DNA of 64,000 nucleotides from Grammothele lineata. Lineage: Eukaryota; Basidiomycota; Agaricomycetes; Polyporales; Polyporaceae. Position numbers and translations under genes: made by a program. Numbering within the stretch: the stretch's first letter is position 1; the number at the start of each line of letters is the position of its first letter. Under the pieces are notes generated by a model. It saw nothing but the letters and a program-made list of their open reading frames with translations. It made no database searches and had not been told where the DNA came from. The stretch is from contig NDFF03000383.1 in the NCBI GenBank assembly GCA_002150815.3, positions 496,001 to 560,000 on the forward strand, given 5' to 3'. Below are positions 10,635 to 21,305 of this stretch, piece after piece.

Positions 10635-13437
10635 ATGACATCGAGCGTTCTCAGTCTAAAACGCAAAACGAAACCCTCCTCTTCGTCCATCGCGAAGCGC
10701 GTGAAGACGAAGCACGTCCTGACGGACGACCTGCCGTGGAAAAAGGTCGTAAAGCCGCGCGAGGCGGACCTGGGCACCGGTCTCGATGGTTTTTTGGAGC
10801 TCGAGGAGGTAGACGACGTGGATGTGGTGTATGAAGAGACGGATGCGGGGCGCGTGCTTAAGTTTCAGGTGCGGGCCGAGGAGGATGAGGATGAGGACGA
10901 GGACGAGGGGATGGCCAAGAGCGAGGGGCTTGCAGGCCAGTCGTCTGGAGGAGTCGAGAAAAAGGTGGATGTGGATGCGCTTCCCGACCCAGTCACGTTC
11001 GATGGTGCGTATTATGTCTCTGTATTCTTGCGTGCAAATCCTCAAGCACATTCGCAGCCAAGTCCCTCCTACCTGAATGGCACGCGTTCAGCCTGCACCC
11101 CCAGCTCGGGCGCGCGCTGCTCTCGAAAAAGTTCGCGGCCCCCACTCCCATCCAAGCGCAATCTCTACCTCTCGCACTCCAAAACAAGGACGTCGTCGGC
11201 GTTGCACAGACGGTTCGTACCCACCTTCGCCCCTAGGCACATGCCCGCAATCCCGAACTCACAACACCGTGTGCAGGGCTCCGGTAAAACGCTTGCATAC
11301 GGTCTGCCTATTCTCCACCACCTCCTCACTAACGCGTACGCGCGTCCGATCCCGAGCTCGAAGACCCGCCGGCCTGTACGCGCGTTGATCCTCGCACCGA
11401 CGCGCGAGCTCGCGCTTCAGGTGTCTTCGCACCTCAACGCGTTCATCACCCCAGTGGACGTCGACGCGTCGGCGAAGGAAGAGGAAGAGGATGTGGATGT
11501 GAAGGTTCAACAAAAGGGGAAGAACAAGGGCAAAGGCAAGGCTAAGGCGCGAGACGTGGGTGTGTCGGACGATAATAAACCGAAACATCCCCCGCTGGTG
11601 AGCGTTGCTGCGATCGTCGGAGGCATGTCCGCGCAAAAGCAGCGCCGCGTCCTGTCGCGCGGCGTCGACGTGCTGGTGGCAACCCCGGGTCGACTGTGGG
11701 ACATCTTGCAGGAGGTACGTACTTTGACAATTGCATACTCTACAAAGGGGGCTGACTGGAGCGCAGGACGACGAGCTAGCGAGCCAGATTGAGAATCTGC
11801 GCTTCCTAGTTCTTGACGAGGCGGATAGGATGATCGAGACGGGTCATTTTGCGGAACTGGACAACATCCTGCGGCTCACGTTGCGCAAACAAGAGTACGT
11901 CCCCGTCCACAGAATGCGCCATCAGTTTCCTGATTATTTGTAGTGACGAGGTGATTGAGCCTGAAAATGCTGTCACCGCTGATAGAGGGGAGGAATCAGA
12001 GGACACCAAGGAAGGCGTCCGAGCTGGGGAGCTGCAGACCTTCGTGTTCTCCGCGACGCTCAGCAAGGATCTACAACGGAACCTGAAGCGGAGGTCGCGT
12101 GCGCACCGGAAAAAGAACGAAAAGCCCGCGTCAACGTTGGACGACTTGCTATTACGACTTGACTTCCGGGGTCCCGAGCCCGCAGTGGTGGATATCGCTC
12201 CCGTCGGTAGCGTCGTAGAGACGCTCAAGGAGAGCAAGATCGAATGTTTGGTTACGGACAAGGTGCATCACACCGTTGACATCTCTATTACAATCCCTCA
12301 TACGTTCTCTAGGATGCCTACCTCTACTACTTCCTCCTCCGCTACCCCGGCCGTACCCTCGTCTTCCTCTCCGCGATCGACGGCATCCGCCGCCTCCTCC
12401 CCCTCCTCGAGCTACTCGGGTTCGCCGCCTTCCCTTTACACTCGCAGCTCGAGCAGCGCCAACGCCTGAAGAACCTCGACCGCTTTAAGAGCACGAAGGA
12501 CGCGGTGCTGCTCGCGACGGACATCGCGGCGCGCGGGCTGGACGTGCCCGCGGTGGACCACGTCGTGCACTACCAGGCGCCGCGCACGGCGGACGCGTAC
12601 GTGCACCGGAACGGCCGTACCGCGCGCGCGATGCGCAAGGGGTTCAGTTTGCTGATGTGCGCCCCGGACGAGCGGAGGGTCGTCAGGGCGCTGTTTGGGA
12701 GCCTGGGGCGACGTGAGTGTCTCTTCCTTCTCCTCGAGCGCGGAGGCTTGGGTGTCGCTGACATTCGGTCACAGAGGAGGAAGAACTGGCGGAGATGCCT
12801 GCCGAGCTGTACATGCTGGACAAGCTGAAGGAACGCATCCAGCTAGCACGCGAGATTGATTCGGCGCAGCACAAGGCGAAGAAAGAGAAGCATGAACGGA
12901 ACTGGCTCAGGGAGACGGCAGAGGCGATGGAGATCGAGCTCGACTCGGACATGGCGAGGTGCGTTTTGGGCTACATTTCTTTCCACTATCTTCTAGTGTA
13001 ATAATGCGTATGCCTAACAGTGAGGGCGAAGATGCTGGGGCACCCAGCAAACAGCAGCGCAAGACTGCAAATGCGAAGATGGCTGCGCTCAAGGCCGAGC
13101 TCAAAGCCTTGCTCGCGCAGCCCCTCGTCGCGCGAGGCGTCTCCACCCGGTATATCACCTCCGGTGTCCGGTCGATCGCGGACGACTTCGTCGCCGGGGA
13201 CTGTACGCGCTCTCCTTTTTTCCGGTCCCCGTCGACCGGTCCCCTGGCACGTTCGCTAACGGTTTTGATGTCGTATTTACGCGGCGCGGAATTGCAGATC
13301 ACGAGAACATGGTCGGTCTAAAGAAGACGGAGGCGGGCGCGGACCTCGTCCCGGCGAAGAAGCGAAAGGTGAAGGCGAAGACGGCGAAGAAAGAGTTTGA
13401 GGAGTGGGGCGGGATTGGGGGCGAGACGGAGGCGTAG
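10635..13437 (+). CDS. MAK5: ATP-dependent RNA helicase Mak5 (DDX24 family), 60S ribosome biogenesis
   Basis: A nucleolar DEAD-box helicase needed for large-subunit pre-rRNA processing. The start at ATG 10635 gives [18 protein letters not shown], a basic N-terminus, followed by an acidic run ([11 protein letters not shown]). Helicase motifs are in order: Q-motif FAAPTPIQ, motif I AQTGSGKT (split by an intron), Ia APTRELA, Ib [24 protein letters not shown], then [26 protein letters not shown] and [10 protein letters not shown]. An Asp/Lys-rich insert between Ia and Ib is typical of Mak5. The C-terminus is lysine-rich ([20 protein letters not shown]). I could join all exons without a stop. The gene appears intact at roughly 800 residues. 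Confidence 0.93.
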
Positions 13438-13794
13438 GCGCCTGGATATGGACGACGCTGGTCCTGAAGCAAGATGTGTAGCAACCTCCGCAGCGAGTGT
13501 AGCCGTAGTCATCTGATGTAGTGCTGGCTCCGAGATGAGCAACATTCATGCTTGTTGGTCTCCAAGACCTTCGTTGCACCACTGTTGGCCCGCGGAAGAG
13601 GCTTGTTGCAGCGAGTCTCCCCCGCTAAGCGGGAAAATGCATGCGGGATCAGCCGGGGTGGGCTCGTGGGCGCTGTGGGACTTAAGTCGAGGTGCATTGT
13701 CTCCGCCAATCCTCTTGCTCTTCATTCTCTCCTCTCGTCTTTGCCACCACCGCTCGCCGTTAACGCCGTTATCTCACCCAGCCCGCCCGTCGCC
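13438..13794. other. Intergenic, MAK5 3' end to next promoter
   Basis: About 360 bp, with a pyrimidine-rich stretch just before the next start codon. I see no gene. Confidence 0.5.
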
Positions 13795-14914
13795 ATGGCC
13801 TCCTCGCTCTCCTCTCCACCCCCCTCGCCCCTCTTCGCCCGCTCCGCATCCTCCGGTTCACGCTCGTCCCGCACGTCTATTCACCTCCCCATGCCGCTGC
13901 GAATGTCCGACGTCGCGAGCCTCATCGTCAAGATGCGCCGACACAAGGCCCGCGCCAAGGCGCACCACATCGACTCCGCCTCGGGCGACGCGCCCCTCAC
14001 ACACGCGCCGCTGAACACCGAGGGCGCCGTCTCTGCGCGCCGTTGCCCCCTGGTGCCCGAGGACGTCACATTCGTCTGCCGCGACGGCGTCGACGCCGCG
14101 AAGCTCCTCCGCGCTGTCCGCGCCGCGCTCTTCCAGCAAGCGTTGGATGTGGGGGCGAACGTGCTTGTCGACGAACGGTGAGTGTCCCGGTTTGTGGGCG
14201 TCCGTGGCTGTGGACACTGTGTACTCAATGGTGGACGCTATTGCAGATGGACATGCACAATTTGTGGGCCAAGGCATCGGTCGGACGGGACGTTCCGGGT
14301 ACATGTGAGTACTTCGTTTTCCCATTCGCTGTTGTTCGGTTAGAGGGGGGGACTACCGGAGAGCTCTCTGGAGTCATCGGAGGCAGGCCCGCATATACAG
14401 ACTCCGTGTCCAGTTGAGACAAGCCACCCTTCTGCCGTCGGCATACACCACTCAGCATTCCGCTCCTACGCCGTCGTTGAGCCGTCGTAGTCCCTACATT
14501 TTGCCCTACGGCTGGCAGGGCATAGCTGGTATTCGAACACGTTGCGTGGAGCGGGCGACGTGTTCGTACCTCACGCCCTTCTTTCTCCCTCTCAACTTTC
14601 CGCCTTCGTTCCTTCGGACGCATTTCGGTGGGAGCGAGATTACGGCCCTCCCTGTGTTTTTCTCTGCCGGATCAGGATGCCGCTGGAGATTTGCTAGTTT
14701 ACCATCCTCGAGAAGTCCCCCCTCTGTGGATCTTACTCTTTCCTACCGCTTCCGCTCTCCGTTTCTTACGCTTATTCCTGATCTCCCGCGGTTGCAGATT
14801 GTCTACTCAGCAAACTGCGCACGCTCCGATAAGCGTGACCCCCAAAAGCCGGTCGCGCTCGAGAACGTGCGCGACGTCCCGGGGCTGATGACGATAGTCG
14901 ACCGTTCGGATTGA
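13795..14914 (+). CDS. Small CxxC protein of unknown function
   Basis: Three exons give a protein of about 180 residues. Exon 1 starts at ATG 13795 (CGCC context) with a Ser/Pro-rich leader, then PLRMSDVASLIVKMRRHKAR and PEDVTFVCRDGVDAAKLL, and ends VLVDER. A short exon of about 60 nt (14247-14305) adds WTCTICGPRHRSDGTFRVH. The last exon, after a long intron of about 490 nt, adds IVYSANCARSDKRDPQKPVA and LENVRDVPGLMTIVDRSD. The Cys pair (CTIC) with the later Cys and His residues could bind metal, but this is conjecture. I do not recognise a named family, although open frame and clean splice sites support a real gene. It could be longer or have alternative exons inside the long intron. Confidence 0.65.
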
Positions 14915-15863
14915 ACCTTTACGATCGCAATCGCCTTGTCGCTCTCTCCATCCCCCGCTTCCCATTTTCTTGTCTTCTCTTGTTCTTGTATGCACCCCAC
15001 GCACCTTCATGTCCGAGGGGATTTTCAGTCCCCGACGCTTCCTTTCCCTCCCCACGCACGCACCTGCACCCAAACGGACCTTTTCACGGGCCCTGTACAC
15101 GCCTCTACGAAAGAAAGCTATATTATTCGCCGGCACATATTCCTAATCCCCGCCTTCGCACATGTACCACTACCACCTCCCCTGACCTTCAACCACGCTA
15201 CCACACCGCTACTACCCTCGAATGGTCTTATCCCCGAAGCTCCGCACCCTTCTCTCTCGCTCGTAATCGCCTCCTCTTCCTACCATACATTGTACACTCA
15301 AATCGGAAACCAGAATCGGAATATCGGAGTCGAACGCCGCAGCCTCTTCTCGAGGCGCGGCCGAAGAAGGTTATATCACGGAGCATCCCCCCGCACGCTC
15401 GTTATTACGGAGATCTTGTGTACTTATTGTTATATAGAATCGCCAGGCTCGTTGCCTGTCTGCAGGGGTTACGTCGCTCGATCAACCCGCGTGAGCTTGT
15501 CCCTGGCCACACCACGCCTTCGCAGTGCGGTTTGGGCGTGGACGCTCCACTGCAAGGGCTGGTCATGGTGGGGCTTATCGTGTGGAAGGTCCGCTCCGAC
15601 ATCTTTTCCTGCCTACGCTTGTCCACTGCTAGGTGTTTCAGGCACTACGCCTTCCTCGTTCCTAGATACAACGACTGAGCGTGTACATCTACTACGTACA
15701 CTCATGTGAAAGGTGGATGGTCTCGTGCATGTCAAGCCAAACGCAATGACGTCACAGTACATCGTACCGGTAGATTATGCTGGGGTTATGCGCGCTTTGT
15801 ACGTTTTGTACATCTTAAGCCGTTAACACGCTCACCACAAGACAGTAGAAGGGGACACAGAAG
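14915..15863. other. Intergenic region without recognised genes
   Basis: About 950 bp between tail-to-tail genes. Overlapping plus-strand frames of about 255 residues exist here, but they are C- and T-rich with no recognisable domain, and two frames are open at once, which suggests composition rather than coding. Confidence 0.45.
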
Positions 15864-17627
15864 CTAGTAAAAACGCTCCCATTCAACCATCAACTGCTCA
15901 CGATCCCGGAGAGCCTCAGCCTCCTCCTCGTCCATCTCCTTCAAGAAGAACATACCGCTCGACCGAGCCACGTACCCCTCGCCGTCTTGAACCCCACACG
16001 CGGCGACCCGCCAGCCAAAGCACGGCTCGCTCTCTCCATCCCAGAAGTTGCCCTGTGTGACGAGAATGTACTTGAGGGAAGGCAGTGCCGCCGCGATCCG
16101 CATTGGGAAAGTGTTGTACGGACGCCGCAGCCTGCACTCCTCGCCGGTGAAGCGAGAGTCCCGTAGAATCTTCATATGGAGATGGGTGAGTTGGGTGAGG
16201 TGCTCCACCGCTTCTACAAAGGTCGCCTTGGAACGAAATATGACCGTTGGTCAGTAGAGGCCATGGCAATGGTGAAGGAGAGAATCGACGTTCTGAGTCG
16301 GGATGCTCACCAAGAAACCACCCCATAATGGATATCTACCCCGGCGTAGTGGCCCGGGAAGCATGCGGCGTTGACGGTACTCTTCTTCGTATTCCAGTCC
16401 GAACGCCAGATGTGTGAGCTTTCTCCCTAGTGCTTGAGAAAACAGCCCGTCGAGAAAGGTTAAGTCACCCTCGCTTTCGATCGGGATGCGGTCGAATGTG
16501 AGACGCGGAGGTGGATTCGCCGACAATGCGTTGGCGATGTATTGTTTGACGTTGATGGCGTCCGTATAGATTTTGTCCATGATGACGAGATGCACGTGTT
16601 TTATGGGACATCGTAGGCCAAGCAGGTAGAGGAAGGGTGCGTGGCAGACGAAGTGGTCGATGAATCTCCATGGAAATTCTGCAGTTTCTTGAAAATGGAC
16701 GTTCTCGGCGTGTGTTTGGACCCACTTGACATCGATGTCGTCTTCGTCATCCTGATAGTATTCCGCACGAGGGGAGAGGAGAATGAGAGAACGGTAAATG
16801 GAGGGGAACATGCGTGCCAGGACGTCCAGATGGGGCATGCCGAACAACCCCACGATGCGGAAGGAGTGGACTAAAGCGTACTGTAGATCAACTGCATCGG
16901 CATCTACGTCCGTGTTGAGAGCGTCTACACCAAGTTCTTGGAGGGAACCTGCAAAAGAGCCGATATACTGATCGAGGTCCCAGGGGAAGATCGGTTCCCG
17001 TTCAAATGGTTCCAGGTCATCTTGAGGGTCGTCAAGCGCGATCTCTTCTTCCGTGCGTACAGGTAGAATGACGCCCCGGAAGGACTTGAGAGGGAGGCAC
17101 AAGGACGGGATAGAATCGAGGACGCCGTCAGAGGGAACCCAAAGTGTGGGAGATTCATTGTAAGAACGCGACCTGCAGTAGAAAATCTGTTCTGACGGTC
17201 CACCTAGGTCGAGATGCTCGAGTTTGTCGGCGTTTGTGAGGATATGCAGTAGGGATTCTTCCAGCTCCGCTGCGCTGGTATTCAACAACATACGATTTTC
17301 CCATCCCCAGTCGAAGGTATTTCTGGTACGCAGCTTGAGCGCTCGGAGGAGAGCTACGCGTACTCCACCGTCCGCGAAGATGAAGTCATGAAACGAAGGG
17401 AAGGGGTCTCCGTACGTGACGACGATGACATGAGCACGTAACAGGTACTGTATCGCCGGGCGACGCAACGTGGTGCAAGTGGAAGAGAAGGCGAGGACAT
17501 CGGCAGCATCGGTAACAGACTTGCAGATTTCGAGGAGGACGTCGAAGTTGAGCCGCATGGACGGCCTGCAACGGGACACCGCAAATTGGTGTGCGGGTAC
17601 GGTGGACATGGCTGGCGCTCTGTACAT
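15864..17627 (-). CDS. F-box-like/LRR protein, tandem copy 1
   Basis: First of three tandem paralogs. The N-terminal LNFDVLLEICKSVTDAADVL and FSSTCTTLRRPAIQYLLRAH form a degenerate F-box, expected to dock on Skp1; the rest resembles the irregular leucine-rich repeats of basidiomycete F-box proteins. Exon 1 is 17627-16311 and exon 2 is 16226-15864, separated by an 84-nt intron with GTGAGC and AAG ends, giving 559 residues. The intron position is identical in copies 2 and 3. Conserved blocks shared with copy 3 include YTDAINVKQYIANALSANPP and HLTQLTHLHM. The target is unknown. The start could instead be the in-frame Met seven codons on (MSTVPAHQ). Confidence 0.72.
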
Positions 17628-17843
17628 GCCGGGCGCCCCTAGCCAGGTGAGAACAATGTTTTAGCTCGGAAGGGCCTCGTAACAGAAACCGTAGGGGAAG
17701 CTCGACTTACTCTACCTGGCGAGTTAAACGCAACACTGGACACACGTTCTCTCAGTATCTCGCCGACGTCGCGACTAAGGAGACGTTGGAGCCCCGCCAG
17801 GCGCCCGCCGACGACGGCCACGTCCTACGATCGTTTCGAAAAA

Positions 17844-17872
17844 CGCCACTAGCCCGACGTCGCGGCGGGCCG
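17844..17872. repeat. Conserved upstream element, copy 1
   Basis: CGCCACTAGCCCG, a spacer, then GCGGCGGGCCGG. It lies about 217 bp before the copy 1 start codon. Closely similar sequences lie upstream of copies 2 and 3. The surrounding 17628-18373 holds promoter DNA of copy 1 and no other gene that I can support. Confidence 0.5.
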
Positions 17873-18373
17873 GTTGCCGTCCATTTCAAGAGATAGTACT
17901 CGAATATTCGAGATCCCGGTAGAATTTTCTCCTCCTCTAAGACGTTACCGTATTGAAGGCCGACTCCTTGCGGCGACATTCCGGCGCGGCAGACATTCAA
18001 AAACTGCCCAACCAGGGGCTGGGCGACGTTTATCGAAACCAGAAGAAACAGGCACATACTTCAAGGCGCATTTGTATAGTCACGAATATCTCGCCGTAGA
18101 CGTTCGACACAGCTCTGCTTGTAGAGAGGAGACGTGGCCGGAGTGGATGAAGTCGAGCCAGATCGGACGCTGGGCAACTCGCCAGCAAAGAACACAGGCG
18201 CTTGCGATACCATTTCCAGACATGACGTCATTCCCTTCCTCTCAGTGTCGACGTCTGAACGTAGGAGTCGAAGAATTACGGCAAACGCGAAAGGCAAAGC
18301 TACAGGGAGCGGAAAACGGAGGCAAGAGAAATTTAAGTACTCTACGCCTGAAGAAACGGCCTAGAGGTCGCTG

Positions 18374-20086
18374 TTAGTCGAAAGATTCCCTATAAACGTT
18401 CAGCCCCGCGTCGTCCCGGAAGGACTTGACGTTCTCCCTCCAGTTTTCCATTTCATACAGCATGAACGCGCGACTAGATGCCTCTCCTCCGCCTCCACAA
18501 GGGTTGACACGCCACCCGTGACATGTCTCACACCGATCCTTGTCATCCCAACCGCCGGGCGTAGAGTGCGTGACGACGATGTACTGCAGCGACGGCAAGA
18601 CGGCGGCCATGCGGGTGGAGAAGGCGTTAAATGGCTCAGGGAGGCGATACGTGGCAATATCGGCGTCTTCGTCGAAGACCGTCATGTGTATATGCGTGAG
18701 TTTCGACAAGGGTTTCACGCATTTAACCAGCGCGTCCTAGCGTCAGATCACGATGAGCGAGATGACATCGACGGGGGTGAGGAACGCCAGTGGAGGCTTA
18801 CTCACCATGAACGAGTCCCATAAGGGGTATGCTCCAGTTGGAGAGGGCCTGACGCGATTTGTACGATGATGCTCCATGTATCGCACCCCGAACGAGAGGT
18901 GTGTGAGCTTCGCCCCCACAGCGGGCGAAAACAGCCCGTCGAGCAGCCGGAGGTCGCTCGGCATCTCGATCCGGAGTTCGTCGAAGGTGAGACGGGAAGG
19001 CGGGTTGGCATTCAGTCCGGTAATAAAGTAGAACTTGATATTGTCGTCATAGAAGCTGTCTTCGACGACGACGTAGAGATGTTGAATGGGGCAGCGCAGG
19101 CCAAGCAGGAGGAGGAGGGGCGCATGGCAGACGAGGCGCTCAAGGCGCTTCCACGGGGCCGTTCGGGCTTGCTGCGCACGGACGTTCTGGCTTCGGACCC
19201 GGATCCACTCGACTTCGTTGCGATTCGTGTAGCTGTATGTTCGCGGATAGAGGAGGGTGAGGGAGCGGTCGAGGGAAGGGAACATGTGCATGAGGACATC
19301 AAGACGGGGGAGACTGAGCAGACCTGCGACGTGAAGAGAACGTACGGCCTTGTATTTGGGTATGGTAGGGGTTATTGCTATGTTGGTGTTGAGCGCATCG
19401 ACGCCGAGGTGTTCTAAGCATTTGGAAAACGGAGAGGCAAACGGTTTGAGGTACCAGGGGTAGACCGGCTCTTGAGCAAACTCATTGGCACCGTGCAAGG
19501 GGGCGTGCTCGACGTGAATAGCTTCTCGGACAGGCAATACGAGCCCTTTCAACGACTTCAAGGGGACGCAGAGTGACCGAAAGAGCGCTTCGATGTCGCT
19601 AAAGCGTATACACCGATTCTTCCCGTGATGATAATCGAACGACCGCGAGAGGCTGTGGAGCGTCGATGGCCCGCCCAAATCGAGGTGCTCCAAAGCCGTC
19701 GCCCCTTCAAAGATAGTGAGCAGACAAGCATCGAGCTCTGCTGATGTGATGGCCTCTTGCTCCTTCTCCTCCCACACGCATGGTTTCTTTGGGGGCTTGC
19801 CGGGGCGCAGCTCAAGTGAGCGGAGGTGGCGAAAGTGTACTCCCTTGTCCGCGCAGATGAAGTCGCAGAACGACCGGAGGGCGGAATCGAAGGTGACGGT
19901 GACGGTATGGGTACGGAGAAGGTGTTTCACTGCAGGGCGGCGTAGGGTAGAGCAGGAGGATGAGAGGGCGAGGATGTCGTGAAGATCAGGGGTGGCCTTG
20001 CAAACTTCAAGGAGCATATCGAAGTCGAGCCGCATGTTTCCCCTCGGACACGCTACAGCAAGAGTCTGTGTCGGTATGGCAGGCAT
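18374..20086 (-). CDS. F-box-like/LRR protein, tandem copy 2
   Basis: Second paralog of the cluster. It starts MPAIPTQTLAVACPRGNMRL with the F-box-like stretch LDFDMLLEVCKATPDLHDIL and SSSCSTLRRPAVKHLLRTHT. Exon 1 is 20086-18806 and exon 2 is 18736-18374, with a 69-nt intron, giving 547 residues. Exon 2 has exactly the same length (363 nt) as in copy 1. Shared blocks are HLYVVVEDSFYDDNIKFYFI, GLNANPPSRLTFDELRIEMP and KLTHLSFGVRYMEHH. There are no stops or frameshifts. By analogy it is a substrate adaptor of an SCF ubiquitin ligase with an unknown target; the F-box is weak by eye. Confidence 0.72.
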
Positions 20087-20348
20087 AGTGACCTATATGC
20101 GCCCCCAGCAGAGGGAGAAGATAGGTATGGAGTTCGTGAGTTCATCGCTGCGGGGCGCCGCGCGCGCATAAAGGGAGTGGACTGACTGAGGATATCGAGG
20201 GTGTAACTGGCTCCTGGCCCGTCGTCCGCGATATCCTCTATACTTATACTTCGATGCTTTGGGGTCCCGTAGAAGGAGAGGTTCGCATGAAAGACGGGCC
20301 CTGGACCGGCGAGTAGAATTGCCCATCACCGTCCTGGACTAGAAGATA

Positions 20349-20378
20349 CGCCACTAGCCCGTTTAAGCGGCGGGCCGG
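20349..20378. repeat. Conserved upstream element, copy 2
   Basis: CGCCACTAGCCCG, then TTTAAG, then CGGCGGGCCGG. It lies about 263 bp before the copy 2 start codon. The similarity to the copy 3 upstream region is much longer: GGCGAGTAGAATTGCCC just before it and CTTGAACATTCGACGCCAC just after it both recur with small changes near 23255 and 23390. Confidence 0.55.
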
Positions 20379-20831
20379 ACTCTTGCTCTAGTATGTTCTT
20401 GAACATTCGACGCCACAGAGGTCTGACCGGGGTATGGATGCCCGTCGTGTTCAAGTAAAGATGGGCTTGTTACCGCCGAAGTTAAGAGCTTTCGACGACG
20501 ACAGTTTGACGATGGCGGACGCCGCACTGTATGGAGTAAAGGAATCGTACCTCCGTGCGTATGCCTCTATCTTCCTGGTTGGACCTGGAGTACAATCACC
20601 CACGATGCTCAAGACTATCGAGACCCTAGAGTCTTGAGACGTCTCCGCCGGCGCATTACGGATCTTAGCGGCGACACTTCTTCAGTAGTTGTTCGAAGAT
20701 TCAAGCGTGGACGACACGCCGCGGAACCGAGTTGAGGACGCGTGCACCCCTGCTCTGTTCCCGTGAGCATAAACAGCAGCAGCAGAGATATGTAGTAGAG
20801 ACGAAACGTAGTCGACGTGGATAGAGTCACA

Positions 20832-21122
20832 TACTGTACTATTTCACTCAATTCGAATTGTCACTGTCACAAGACCCTCAGATGAACGAAATTTGGGCGC
20901 TCGTCACAGGTCACCTCCGGGATCGTCGAATTTCGCCCACGAGCGCTTAAGGGCGTCGGGGGCGCGGCGCGCTGACGCGCGCCCGAAACCGCCTGGTCCG
21001 CCCTGAGTCTGTCGAAATCCCGCCCCATGTCACGGCTCACCGGCGCCGTTGTCGAAAATCGAAACCGAGATTTTCGTGTCACGCGTCACAGGGCCTGTCG
21101 AATTGAGTGAAATAGTACAGTA
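20832..21122. mobile_element. MITE-like element with 23-bp terminal inverted repeats flanked by TA
   Basis: The left end reads TA-CTGTACTATTTCACTCAATT-CGA (from 20832). The right end is its exact reverse complement and finishes ...AATAGTACAG-TA (to 21122); including the flanking bases, 26 bp match perfectly (20831-20856 against 21098-21123). TA on both sides fits Tc1/mariner-type target duplication. The interior of about 240 bp is non-coding and repeats GTCAC and TGTCGAAA-like motifs. No transposase is present, so this is a non-autonomous element. It lies between F-box copies 2 and 3. Confidence 0.75.
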
Positions 21123-21305
21123 TACTTAAACACCAAGTTGCCGGAAGACGCGCTCGACGCGAGCGTTTACGATACCATTTTCAGAGATGACATCATAGCA
21201 CTCAAGCGCAATCAGAGCATACGTATACTTAATCGCGGGACAAAACCATGAGGTCAAGAAAAAAGGCAGGAAGAACAGAAATTTCTATCTAAGCAGTACA
21301 CAACA

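Noticed and set aside
14936..15709. 257-residue plus-strand open frame after the CxxC gene
   Set aside because: A second frame is open over the same DNA, the composition is Cys/Thr/Pro/Ser-like low complexity, and no domain or splice context supports it.
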